In this document: one piece after another, positions 13,551 to 24,430 of the stretch | How positions within the stretch are numbered: position 1 is the stretch's first letter | How the letters are laid out: the number at the start of each line of letters is the position of its first letter | DNA from: Corticium candelabrum | Lineage: Eukaryota; Porifera; Homoscleromorpha; Homosclerophorida; Plakinidae | Assembly (NCBI RefSeq): GCF_963422355.1 | Contig: NC_085091.1 | Location: 4,111,523 to 4,175,522, forward strand | Reading direction: 5' to 3' | Length of the DNA stretch: 64,000 bases | Translations under genes and position numbers: made by a program | Notes under the pieces: model-generated | The model's database searches: none | Seen by the model: the letters and a program-made list of their open reading frames with translations, nothing else | Told to the model about the DNA's origin: nothing

Positions 13551-14227
13551 ATGGCAGGAAGAGGACGGATTTTCAATGTAGGATCTCCAACAGAGTGCAA
13601 TCTTGTCAGAACGCTTACAGGAGATCGTTCCACTCCTTTGCTGTGGGCACCAAGTGGATTGGCTAGGGAGGAGCCCCCTGTTCGTACGGATGTCGTCATG
13701 ACACGCTTTTGTGAACCGTCTGCAGCTGTAGCTATCTTCTGTAACAGCGAACAACAAATTCAGAGGACTCCGGGACCTAAAGAGGCTGAGGGGAGACGTT
13801 CCAGTCTAACCCTACATACTGATTCGTCTTGTTCGTCTGCTGATAGAAGCAGATCATCCACACCTGTAACTACCAGCATTGCAGCTACTACTAGTGTCCA
13901 TCAGTGGGGTAAAACGGAAACCTTGCTTCTTCTCAGTCTCTACGTGGTCCACAAAGAAGAATTGACAGACAAGAAGACGAAGAAACGGTGTGTGTGGAAG
14001 AAGATTGCAGAAGAACTGACAAGGAAGGGATATTGCGTAACTGGTTTGCAGTGTGAGAATCGGTGGAAAACGCTGAAGGCATTGTTCCGCCGCGCAATAG
14101 ATCACAACAAGAAAACAGGTCTGCTAATATGAAACAACAATTTTTTATTGTTATCATTTTTCTCATGATGTGCTGTTGAATTCATAGGGCGGGAACCACG
14201 TACTTGTGATTTCTTTGAAGAACTTAA
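13551..14227 (+). CDS. Trihelix (Myb/SANT-like) DNA-binding protein, cut by a transposon
   Basis: Exon 1 runs from the ATG at 13551 (MAGRGRIFNV) to a donor at 14118/14119. A 69-nt intron ends at 14187. Exon 2 begins at 14188 and restores the frame to read KKTGREPRTCDFFEEL. The C-terminal part contains WGKTETLLLLSLYVVHKEEL, CVWKKIAEELTRKGY and CENRWKTLKALFRRA, the three helices of a Myb/SANT-like trihelix domain with its spaced Trp/Trp-like residues. About 120 Ser/Thr/Pro-rich residues precede it. At 14224-14227 the exon runs into TTAA, the target site of the Kolobok-type element, so the gene is interrupted. Joined across the insertion the frame reads Leu-Lys-Val-stop, so either the protein ends there or a donor follows. 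Such domains occur both in host regulators and in transposon accessory proteins; I cannot say which this is. Confidence 0.65.
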
Positions 14228-14330
14228 AGCGACACTGTCAAGATTTGAGCGCACAAGTGCGCATGCTTGTGCGCTCTAGGCGTGTCACACTACGCGCGCA
14301 AACCTACATCGGGACTCCTAGGACAGCGTA

Positions 14331-15390
14331 ATGGCGTTTCGTGACTATAGAACGCGTATTAGTGCATCAGACACGTCTGCTGACGAAGGAGCAGTGGTTA
14401 TTCCGGTACGCAGACAATGGGACATTTCGCTAGGATGTCTATAGCTAGGAGTTGATTATACGTGTTTTCAGGAAGAAGCTAGATGCAACTGCAAGGGTAC
14501 ATGCCAGAGAGTCCGTCGGGGGGGGGGGGGGGATAGAGGTTGTCAATGTAAAGCAGCAGGGGTACGATGTGTTCTATTATGCGGATGCAGACAAGAACGT
14601 TGCAGAAATCGTGAAGATCACTTGGACGTTAGCTTGCATGGAGCCTTTTTGTAGCTAGGCTACCTACGCGTTGATAATATTATTGGTGTGCCTTTTTCAC
14701 TGAATACAGGGTGCACATATGAGGAATGATGGTGAAGAAACAGTCCGTGCTGTAACAGCTCCTAGAGAGTCATTTCCCACAGAGGAAGAAATCCAGGTTG
14801 TAAAGATACCCATTGATACAATTGTCCTAATATCTCGCAATGATGATAGGTATTACATGAGTTCTTTGTAGGGATTCGTGAGAGGGTTGACAATAGAACA
14901 GCTGCAAAGAACGTTGACCAGTTTCTTGCGTCATGGTAGAGGATCGTTTGATCTTGCCAGAATGTATTCTGATATTGAGGACCAAGGCACTGTGGGAGAT
15001 CACCCGTTTGCTACCCCCCCCCCCCCCAACCCAAATCCTCCTAGGTGGTGCAAATGTGGAAGGTGTGGGGACATGGGTACAGGAAGAGCAAGAGAGAACG
15101 TCTGCTGCCAACAAGATCAGTGTGTCACAACGGAAGAATATTTGAGAGCCACATGTCTAGATCATAATGTGCTGACACTGACCATCCGACTACATGCAGA
15201 TTACATGAGTGAAAGACCCAACTACAGAGCAAATGGATTTCGAAAGGCAGCTTATCGGCAATACATTCTTGGTCGCTATGGATATCTGGGTAAAGGAACA
15301 AGACGAATAGCTCCTTCTTGTGTTGTTCGTTGTGTCAGACATTGGTTTCCAGCACCAGATGGGAGGTACATGGGCTACAAGAGTGAGTAA
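14331..15390 (+). CDS. CXC-like plus P2X7-ballast-like protein carried by the transposon
   Basis: Four exons can be read: 14331-14405, 14472-14627, 14710-14796 and 14872-15390. All have GT/AG borders and lengths divisible by three, giving an uninterrupted 278-residue protein. Residues 26-77 hold a cysteine cluster (C30, C32, C36, then RGCQCK at 47-52 and C58, C62, C64, C69) resembling CXC/tesmin-type zinc-binding motifs. Residues 165-276 contain WCKCGRC, VCCQ, CLDHNVL, AYRQYILGRYGYLG, IAPSC and HWFPAPDGRYMGY. This is the order of the cysteine-rich cytosolic 'ballast' domain of P2X7 receptors, which binds zinc. There are no membrane segments and no P2X channel domain, so this is not a receptor. 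Two homopolymers lie in the coding sequence: G15 (14518-14532, polyglycine) and C14 (15014-15027, polyproline). A likely role is nucleic-acid or protein binding in transposition, but that is inference. Confidence 0.8.
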
Positions 15391-15588
15391 GCAACGTTTA
15401 ACAGGGATATTCCTCTAGGTACCCTAACTTTAGCTAAGTAGGTTCTTGGTATACATTGACTGTTCCTTTTATCCCGCATCCACGTTATCGATTTCATCGA
15501 TTTCTCTGGTTGTGAGAGCATTGACTGTTGAGTTGCTGTTACCTTCACAGATAATATAATATATGATATATGAAACGTTGCTTTGATT

Positions 15589-16691
15589 TCAACTCAAAAT
15601 GGTCATTGTACCTGTTCTGCTGCGCTGCTGTTCTACAAGAGAACTGGTACCAGGAGGAGCAACAGGAGCAATAGTTGACTGCGCAAAAGAAGATTTCAAT
15701 GGCTTCTGTAGTACTGATTCAGTATCTTTGATTTTTCGCAGTAATACTCTGTGCATAAGCTGTGAAATGTGTGGGTAAGTCTTGTGCTGCTTGACCTTTG
15801 TAACGGTCCACTGTTGTGAGTTTTTATTGTATTTTCTGTGAAATCTTCTCTCACTAGACGTTTTTGGTTGTGCATGTTGTCTGTCCACATGAACATTGTG
15901 ATCCAGTGCAGCAAGCAAACAGCGAGCTTTGAATGCATCAAACCTGTCATCAACAAATGAGGAAACACTTGCCATGGTAAACTCATTGATACAAAGTAGC
16001 AAAATAACCCAAATGCTGTTCGTTTAGGGGCATACTTCAAGATTACACTGTGGTAGTTCTCTAATGCACCTGTATGCCTAGAATCAAACATGCATCATGA
16101 CCATTGGACTAGAATGAATCTCAAGTGAGAACCAATACCTAGATCGTGCATAATATGCCATTGATCTCATCCACTTTGCATCAAGAACAATCTTCCTGAG
16201 AAATTTCATTGCTTGAGAATCTACTCCGAGAGGTGTCTTTGCAGTGTCATTGATATCAGCTTCTGTCAATTCACTGTGGTGGCATCTACTAGTGGCCCAG
16301 GTATGCTCACCAGAGACGTGATGCAGCACTTTTATCCAGATGGCCTGCAATGAAAAATTGCATATCTCAGAATGAGGAGTCTGTGACTTTCTAGTTCTTA
16401 CATATACTTCTCTTGTTGATTAATAATTTATTGATGAAATAGTAGGTTTTTGCCACCTACTGTGTGATATAATATCTCAATTAGCTAGCAAACACAAGAC
16501 AACTACACTGGAGCGGTGTTGACATTGATTCATGCCCTAGCTTGATATAAGTTTGGGTATTGCTGGTGCTAAGTGATGTCTTCTTCTGTTTTATTTCAAT
16601 GCGTAAAAAAAGATGAACGAAATTTTGGTTTGCAAGACCAAAATTGGTGAACTGCTATCAAATCTGGAACTACTTCTCATGATATATTGAT

Positions 16692-16768
<77 letters not shown>

Positions 16769-19206
16769 CCAAAAGAGCACCTTCAATTTCTGGACGTCTC
16801 CCTGTGCCTGTTCACACGACCACCAGAAATGGTTGACTATGGACCTTTTCCATGGTCTTAATTCTGCAAGCTCCTTTTTCTTTGATGCCTGGAAAAGAAC
16901 AAGCTATTGAACTGATTTTGAAATAAAATTCGTTGTATCAAAAGCCTAAAAACCTCAGACAACGCGTTTGCTAGCTTCTTGACTTTATGCCAGACATCTA
17001 GGGAATGAAAGATCTCTTTATATTCAGCATCTCGTGCTACACAGTATAGTAGAAAACAAGAAGATAGAGTCGTACCACCTGTGAGTTAGCTGAAAAGGTT
17101 ATACCCATCATTGCTTTTACACTTGTGGATGCATCTGTGACAAGTTCTACTACGTTGATCCTGAGTCGGACAGATGTCATTCCTCGCTGAAGACCAAGTT
17201 TCTCCATCCTCATGCTCTTTAAGTCTACATCTCGTTTGTCAACAATTTGTACATCAATAACTTTGTGGCTCTCACAATCCATTAACGAGTAGACACAGTA
17301 CTTTGCTGAGAAACCTGGTGAGTCGTTCCTCCCATCACCAGCTAGGACAACAGGGCAGTTTGCAATGTCAGCAAGATTTGTCTCCCTGGTCTCCGACCAA
17401 AGTTCAAAAACTGAGGGACAAATGTAGAGTCTTTGAATTCGATAGAATGTTGATTGTGACTGGAACTTCAACCCCAAGAAACGGCACATGAGCTCAATCT
17501 TTGCAAACTGGTTGTCAGAGAGAACTATTGAGGAAGCAAAAAGCAGGTCGTTGGTGAAGAAGGGATATGACTATCTTTCCTTGCAACGCTTAGAGCTACT
17601 CCATGAGCCTTCATGACGATTTCTGCAATGCCATTGTAAACAAAGTGTGCCACCAACATACGTTTGCTTCACTGATATCTTTTCTTGACAGAAGGGATGC
17701 CTGCATGCTGTCCCAAGAAGCTGCAAGATGTTGTCTGCATCACACACCACTCGAGCACAAGTAGTCGTCTCTTCCAAATCATTCTCCAAGATGGTTCTTT
17801 GTGATGGTATGGAGCTGCCATGAGCACAAAAGTTGATGACTTGAAGCACTGGATGTGGTCGTGTGTAATGGATTGGAATCTATAAAACATCCTGATACTA
17901 CACATGTGAGTTAATAAATTTCTACTCTCTCAACCTCAGTTTCATTTTGAGAAGGAATTGGTCCTGCTGAAGAATTTATGTCTGAATTTTCTGGCAGAAT
18001 AGATGTATCCAAGAAACTTGCATCAAGTTCATCATCCAAGCAAGGGGTTTCATCTATCAGTTCAGGTAAGGAATCACTGCAACTGGATAACAGACAAACG
18101 TACCCCTATTCATGCCCAAGCAACTTTGTAAATGAATGAAGAAATCTAGGTACCGTACGTTTCTAAATGATGGTCAATTCAGATCTGTCATCTGATTCAC
18201 CTTGAATTGCCAGTAATCGCTGTATCCTGCAAGCAGAATGTATGCAGAGAAAGTAATGAAACCATGAAAATGGCTTCCAATGAAGGATTTACTCAGATTG
18301 GTTGTGGATTTCTTCATCATCTTCTGACCTACTCAAACAGAATCTAGAATCAGAGAACATGACAGCGCAGGCAAGCATTCTACCCTGATGTTGATGAACT
18401 GACATCCGAGTGCTGCCACACACCTACGGACGCTTTTTCTTCACTGTTACCTTGACTGCTGCTTGTAATATTTACAGGTGTGCACCCATCCTCGACTCCT
18501 GACAAGTAATCTTCACTAACCATGTACAGAGAGTATATAAATTATGTAGAATTTACAAAACAACTTTATCAAAACAATCGAGAAGCAGCAAACTGCCTCC
18601 ATCACTAATACAATATCGTGGGCAAGAACGTAAATTGTCATCTAAAATATATTTTACCATTTCTGACTGATAGGACTCAAACGTGTGGCAAACCGTTGTC
18701 TTCCTTGTCTCACCTGGTTGGGTGTAGAGCAGAGATTTAGTAGACCTGTGGCACATATGTACATTGCAGGGAGAGAAGTTCCAGTAGGCTGTACATGTCC
18801 AATCACACACACAATGCAGTCTAGTGTTGTTTACTTTCATACTCTCTTGAATCATCAGTTCTTATTCGCTTAGATGGTAAGGAGTCTTCAGATTCAGGTG
18901 CTTCATGTCTTTGGCAACTAAATTCATACGGAACGAGGGCGCACACATGCACACAGCATTACATAATACTACAGTGATTAATTCACATGCAACAATCTCT
19001 CACCTGCAGGACTCAACGAATACCAGAAGTAAACCAGCAAGCTCTCCAAAAGACGACACCTGCCACTGAACCTTTAATCGCCAAAGCCTACTATAGATGT
19101 CTTGCGACAGTTTAATAGTCTTCATAACACTTGTTGTGCACTTGCGGCGACGTCCTGCCCCTTGACGTGCACCTCCATGGCTTCTCTTCTGAGATACCGA
19201 AGTCAT
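15589..19206 (-). pseudogene. Kolobok-type transposase, multi-exon, one in-frame stop
   Basis: Exon 1 (19206-19004) starts MTSVSQKRSHGGARQGAGRR and ends at a good donor. Acidic variable exons follow between about 18930 and 17935. The catalytic core is read from about 17880 leftward: VGGTLCLQWHC, then GDGRNDSPGFSAKYCVYSLM (first Asp), VVELVTDAS (second Asp), SLDVWHKVKKLANAL, HFWWSCEQAQGD, IKVLHHVSGEHTW and HTGALENYHSVILKYAPKR (Glu). It ends near LAALDHNV and a basic C-terminus at 15589. Splice sites join these in frame. One TAG at 17571-17573 lies within an otherwise conserved run (KRCKER-stop-SYPFFTN), so this copy should not make full-length transposase unless the base is an error or is read through. 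A (CA)n microsatellite sits in one intron. Confidence 0.75.
16694..16767. repeat. (CA)n microsatellite
   Basis: About 37 uninterrupted CA units inside an intron of the Kolobok-type transposase. Confidence 0.98.
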
Positions 19207-19596
19207 ATCGGTGACAACTTCCGGGAATCTTGTCCATCACGTGCGGCTTGCAAAGGGCCCGTTTTCGCCGTAGAAAGTAACCGTTCGAAGTCGAAAACAA
19301 ACGCTATACTTGCTCTATACTTACAAAACTTATACGACGTATCAAATCCATGCGCAATGACCTAGTCAAGTACGACGATATCGGCTGTCAGGCACTCAAA
19401 GCACGACAAAAGTCGATCTATTGCCAAAACGTGACAGATAACGCAATATAACTACAGGTAAAATCGCACTTGCCAACGATTCCTCGTTTTGGAGAACTTG
19501 AAAAATTTCTACCTAAATTCAAGTTTGCGGGGGGCGTTTAGACGCTAGGTATCCGAGGATAAAATCTTGACAGTGTCGCTTTAAGGTATAGCTGAT

Positions 19597-19800
19597 ACCA
19601 TTCTGAGCGCCCTCTAGACATAAGATATGTCTATGTATGTAATAATGAGTACATTGTAATAATATCTAAGTGCAAATACATATGTAAGTGCTCTGACGAG
19701 TACCATCCATAGAAATTTTGCTCTATTACAGAAATAGAATCTATGGTTTATGGCTACAGAATTGATTGCCTCATCTGTGAGTTGAGTATAAGAAAATTGC
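19597..19800. repeat. Dispersed repeat, copy 1
   Basis: gataccattctgagcgccct and the 170 bases after it match 24249-24430 with a few substitutions and short indels, in the same orientation. It lies just outside the right end of the Kolobok-type element. The nature of the repeat (LTR, SINE or duplicated gene tail) is not clear. On the minus strand copy 2 contains AATAAA-like sequence. Confidence 0.8.
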
Positions 19801-21020
19801 GTTTTATTGAAAAATGGTATCATTAGCATACAACGGTGGAGTCGTCTCCTATGCTTGAGCGATTCAATGCGAAAGAAGCTTCCAAACCCGTTGATTTACC
19901 GACGATCAAAGACCTGCGTTATCAAGCCAAACACACCTCATAGGAGTTTGCGTGCATGCGCAAAGCACAGCTTGTCAAACTTGTCTCCGAAGCCAGAAGC
20001 CTGGAGATGGCCTAACGGCAGGATACAACGCGCCAGTCAAACTGGGCGATATCCGGCAATGCGCCGCGTCGGCAATGCGCGAGGTCGTAGACAATCCCGA
20101 GCAGCGCCGTGTCGAGTGTAACCAACGATAGAGAACTACCATGGCGAAGAGACTGCATGGCAGCCATGATCACCGCATGTTCTAACGCACGTTAGACGGG
20201 TAGGCTTGTTTATGACGTTTACGTGGATTGCATTTTCCTAGTGTGAAATGAGTGAATGCGCATTGATTGCGCATCTAATTGACATCTTCTGCAAAACCAA
20301 TTGAATGCGATTTGATCCACTACAAGTGTGACATAAGCTACTGTATCATGGATTATGCCATTTCTCGTTACAATAGTACGTATGTAGCATGGCAATTTAG
20401 CCGTCACTAAACACGCAAAATGTTACAATTAATGCGTCCTCCACTTCCTGCAATAGTTCAGTCGTTCAGGAATGCCATTGTTTCATGATATTATTTGCCA
20501 GATTTGTAAATTTTTGGCTGCAATGAGGAGATACTGCACGGTGACGTGTACTCTTAAGCAGCTTCATTGTCATCATCGTTAACATTATATCGTTAAATCC
20601 TGTATTGCTATATCCAGCTACAGCATCAGCTATGCCCAAAGATGGCATTTGTACGTTTGGAAGTAGCGCTTGCTACTACAACACGGTGAATTTGTCTGTA
20701 TGCAGTATTACAAAAGTTTGTCAACAGGACATTCGAATGCCTGAAAAATTTGGAACAGAATATTGTAATATGCTGACGCGATGCTATAGCCAATGGCAAT
20801 CTGATGTATATTTTACAAACCCGCGCGTAATAGTAATCCCCACATCTGGAGAACATCTACACTACATTTTATTTTTCGTAGAGTGGTTTAGCAGTTTACA
20901 GTGGTTTCTACTGTTACTTCTCAACACCTGTTAGGCTAAGTAGTCGCCGAAAAGTTTTGATTGATGCACAGGCCGGCGAGATCTTGTTGTCTTGTAGCAT
21001 ACATTTTGCAATTGTTAATT
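19801..21020. other. Non-coding stretch
   Basis: No supportable gene. 19900-20130 is locally richer in CpG than its surroundings. The frame at 20605-20934 contains no recognisable domain. AATT at 21017-21020 is the target duplication of the next element. Confidence 0.4.
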
Positions 21021-23474
21021 GAAGGGCTTGGTGCAAGAACCTGGTAACCCTCAAAAACCTGTTTTTGAGAAAACTGAAGGTAAAGTTTCTCACTCACAGT
21101 TCTGAGAGGCAGCAGCCTAAAGACTTGAAATTTGACAGGGATAAAGACACATACCTGGCCTATCTATTCACAAATCCTGGGGTCAAAGGACTTCTACCTT
21201 GCAAAGTTTTAGTAGTGTAAATTTGCTTTTGTTGTTTTGCATCGGTACACAGCAAATGGACAAAAGATAAACCTGGGATTTCTGTCTTGTATTTTCTTTA
21301 AAACATTTACTTTAAAACTCATTAAACTAGGCTTAATTTTATGCCAACCTAGATGTGGCATTTAGTCACTGTCCATAACATCAGCTTCATCGGCATCACA
21401 AGCTGCCGTGCATGGTAACGCTTCGTAAAATCCTCTACATTGTTCTGGCAAAAAAAAAGAGCATAAATGCAACAAGTCTGCCTTCTTTGCAGCCTTGATT
21501 GGCTTTCCACGTGGATACCGCTGTTGAAGGACAGGTAATGGCTGGAGAATGCCACGCCTTCTTTGCGAAAACTCCTTCCACGGTTCCAGTTCGTCCATTG
21601 TGTAGCGAAACTTAGCTACATGTAGGTTTTCTCGATCAAACCGGAGCCATGATATCTTCTGAAAGTGCACATCTTCACCGTTGAGTGTCTTTTTCCTATT
21701 GATTAAACGATAGGTAACTGGATCAAAGGACAGAAGCGTTTGCGGCTCCATTCGAAGCACAGAGAGTGGATTCACACGTCTAGCTTCTCCCACAATCTTT
21801 TCCCAATCAGAGGGAAGATAAATGTCTTGAGTTTGCTTTCCCTTTGTCTCAATCTTACCGAAATCAGAATCAATGGGCATGAACGTATGCCCAGGTTTTG
21901 GAAACTTGTGCTCAATGGTGTCAAACTTCCCTCTCTCAATAACATACCACCAAAAGGCAACCATTGTGTAATTCTTGTTCTGGCCACCACAACTGTCACT
22001 CCATGCTATGAGATGACTTGCTCTTGGAGGTGTACTTTGAAAGTGCCTCAGAAGACAGGATGCAATTTCATTGGATCCCTTTCCTGCTTCGTTTTCTGAC
22101 CACATGCACATCACTGGGGCTCCTTGACTGGCATGGATTCCTAGATTATACGTCCATAACTGCCGTCTGTAGTATACATCCTCAGTAGCTATCTTTGGCG
22201 TAGGCAGTGCTTTCTCAAGATCAAAGAAAATCATCTGAACTTCATCAGGCTTGTCAGTACATTGCTGCTTGTCTGTACCCATAGCTTTGTATGCAGCATC
22301 AGCTGCTGTTTTTTGTGGGCAGTCCAGTCTGCTTCTGTACCTTCCCAATCCTCTCCATTCTTCTTCTGGGTCTCGACTTTCCTTCCGAATGCATCACAAC
22401 GACTACATGTGTCTCGACGAGGCTGAATAAAAGACAGGTTGAATTTCTCAGTAAAGATCTGCCAATATCTGCTTTCCTTCACAGGTTCAAGACCATCAGC
22501 AACGCAGTTGTCACTGTAGAGTTGGTACATCTTTACTACTGATAGACCAGATGGTAGAAATTCCCTCTGTACATTGTCATCTCTCGCATAATGAGACACA
22601 TACCTTGGAAATGAACGAATGTGTTCATCCACCCGTTCCAATGCAGCCACAGGAGTGCGATTTGGACGATTGTCATGGCGTCCACGCATGTCTGCACGAA
22701 CAACCGATTGACTCTCACGTCCAGGCCTTATCTGCCCTTGAAGATATTCCACACGTTCGCGAGTAAGTCCATGAATTGACACAAACGCCTTCTTACAAAC
22801 TTGCACTTCTGAGGCAGCAACACGGATAAAATATTCGCAGGTATGCTGTCTTCTGGAATCAGGATCGTCACAAAGCAGGTAATCTCTGTCATCTCTGTAC
22901 CTCCGCTTTACAGGAATGTAGCGCATCAGACCAAAAAGCTAATCACGTTGGCTGTTGTCGCTTTCCAAGGCATAGAACTTGTCAAAGATGCTTTTTCGAT
23001 CTTCCTCTTTGACAGCATCAAAGCAGCGTCTTGGCAACGGCAGTCACCGCCAATCACAAGAGATGGAACATGGCGACCGGTTGTCGACACGTACTCCTTT
23101 CCTGATCTTCTCAGCTTCTTTCTGCTATTCCGCATCCACTTCGAATAGTGACGAACACGTTTTCGAGATGTTAAGACATTGCCACCATCTTCAACTGCGT
23201 CTACATCCGTCATTTTTCTAGCGACATCCGGGAGCGCGTACTTAATCACGCCCTCAATTCAGTTGATATTCCGGAGTTACCAGCATTATGCTTCAAGGCG
23301 CTTGCTGCCTCGGAGACTCCACCAAGTAAATTACTGTCTTTTCTCATAGAAAAAACCTGGTAACCCACAGTGTAAATACTGGAAAAAACGCAGATGTATC
23401 TAAACACAACTTTCTACTCAATAACTCCACTTTGACCAATATGAGGGTTACCAGGTTCTTGCACCAGGCCCTTC
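21021..23474. mobile_element. DNA transposon with 33-bp TIRs and AATT duplication
   Basis: The left end gaagggcttggtgcaagaac and the reverse complement of the right end gaagggcctggtgcaagaac match for about 33 bp, continuing ctggtaaccctca. Direct AATT copies flank the element at 21017-21020 and 23475-23478. The 2454-bp body contains one minus-strand transposase-like gene filling most of its length. The superfamily is not known to me from the ends alone. Confidence 0.8.
21362..23213 (-). pseudogene. Broken transposase-like gene of the 'CGGQN' type
   Basis: The frame starts MTDVDAVEDGG at 23213 and continues VRHYSKWMRNSRKKLRRSGK. Frame then shifts by one base near 23040, an in-frame TAG lies just before 22926, and another one-base shift occurs in an A run near 22310. 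Across these breaks the conserved order is VCKKAFVSIHGLTRERVEYL, HIRSFPRYVSHYARDDN, SRYWQIFTEKFNLSF, RRDTCSRCDAF, FFDLEKALPTP, YYRRQLWTYNLGIH, then AWSDSCGGQNKNYTM and HTFMPIDSDFGKIE. I recognise this as a family frequent in arthropod and cnidarian genomes with probable catalytic acids in FDLEK, SDSCGGQN and PIDSDF. The protein has no standard name I trust. With at least two frameshifts and one stop it is dead. Confidence 0.75.
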
Positions 23475-23478
23475 AATT

Positions 23479-24248
23479 CATCTTGTACGTTTACTACTGG
23501 CTGTAGTCACATTTTTGTAACGTGGTCGCCACGATCTCTCCTCGTCGAGGACGCGCACCTCCCATTCTGCGCCCGATAAGTGAAGATATCGAGAGGGCGT
23601 TCGAAAGCATTCGGCACTATTTGGCTATCCTACACCTATATATTGAAAGCAACCGAATATGATTAAGATAACTACTGCAAGTAAGACGTGATTTAAATTC
23701 AGGGGAGTGTCCTTGTAATAGTCAAAGCTTCTTTCAACAATTTGCCTTTTTCGTCGTATTGTCTTTGATTAGATTAGTCAAGTCAGACTCGTGTTATGCT
23801 TCGTGGTATAGTGGTAGAGCATGCTCTGACCGATGCAGGAGACGTGACTTCGATTCTCACCCGGACCGCCTGTCTTCTTGTTCTAGTAGCTGTCAAGAGA
23901 GGGATTCTACTTCATCGGAAGTTTTCCAGAAATGCACAGGAAGTTATAAAAGTAGCAAGCTCTACCCAACGAATGTCTAGTCTCCACTCTTCTGGCAGTG
24001 TTATCAGAGTGTGGTGGGACAGCAGGTAGCACTACTGTCGTTATAAACATCACGAATACTCTATGACGACACCGGACATGACAAGTACGGCCATCATAAA
24101 TAAGCTGTTGCCTTAAAGTCTTCCTTGGACAATGAAAGACCATCATCACAGCAATGAGTGCCAGAGGTGGTATATACTGCAATTATCAAATCTCTAATTG
24201 GTTGTATTGTTATGGTGAGTGAGACATAACCAGACCGCAAGGTCTAAA
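23479..24248. other. Non-coding stretch
   Basis: No supportable gene apart from the tRNA-like segment listed separately. The two overlapping plus-strand frames at 23759-24029 are shadows of that segment. Confidence 0.4.
23797..23868 (+). repeat. tRNA-like segment (possible SINE head)
   Basis: TATAGTGGTAGAGC resembles a pol III A box and GACTTCGATTC a B box, at tRNA-like spacing (about 35 nt). The T stem pairs GTGA with TCAC around a loop that includes the standard TTCGATT. The acceptor ends do not pair well and there is no CCA, so this is not a good functional tRNA. It could be the 5' part of a tRNA-derived SINE or a tRNA pseudogene. Confidence 0.4.
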
Positions 24249-24430
24249 GATACCACTCTGAGCGCCCTCTAGACATAAGATATGTCTGTGTATGTAACAA
24301 TTAGTATATTGTAATATCTAAGTGCAAATACATGTGTAAGTGCTCTGACGAGTACCATAGAAATTTTGCTTTATTGGAGAAATGGGATCTGGTTTATAGC
24401 CATAGAATTGAGTGCGTCACCTGTGCACGT
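24249..24430. repeat. Dispersed repeat, copy 2
   Basis: Homologous to 19597-19800 in direct orientation. It abuts the broken end of the gag fragment that follows, so the repeat may be a remnant of that element's LTR. Confidence 0.75.

Larger units (their letters stand above)
14228..19580. mobile_element. Kolobok-type DNA transposon, TTAA target site
   Basis: Terminal inverted repeats AGCGACACTGTCAAGATT (14228) and its complement (ending 19580) lie directly inside TTAA duplications at 14224-14227 and 19581-19584. The element is 5353 bp. It carries two convergent genes: an accessory protein on the + strand starting about 100 bp inside the left end, and a transposase on the - strand starting about 375 bp inside the right end. 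TTAA duplications are used by Kolobok and piggyBac elements; the transposase sequence fits the former and not piggyBac. The assignment to Kolobok is from memory of that family and was not searched. Confidence 0.85.

Noticed and set aside
14452-14658. Open frame of 68 codons with polyglycine on the + strand
   Set aside because: It is a shadow in another frame of exon 2 of the CXC/ballast gene, which reads continuously through the G15 run in its own frame.
14872-15390. A P2X purinoceptor gene
   Set aside because: Only the cysteine-rich ballast-like region is present. There are no membrane segments or extracellular channel domain, and the upstream exons encode a different Cys-rich cluster.
20605-20934. 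Open frame of 109 codons with Cys and Trp residues
   Set aside because: No recognisable domain, no splice or promoter support, and overlapping frames of similar length on the other strand.
23797-23868. A functional tRNA gene
   Set aside because: The acceptor stem does not pair and the T stem has a mismatch, so only a tRNA-like segment is claimed.
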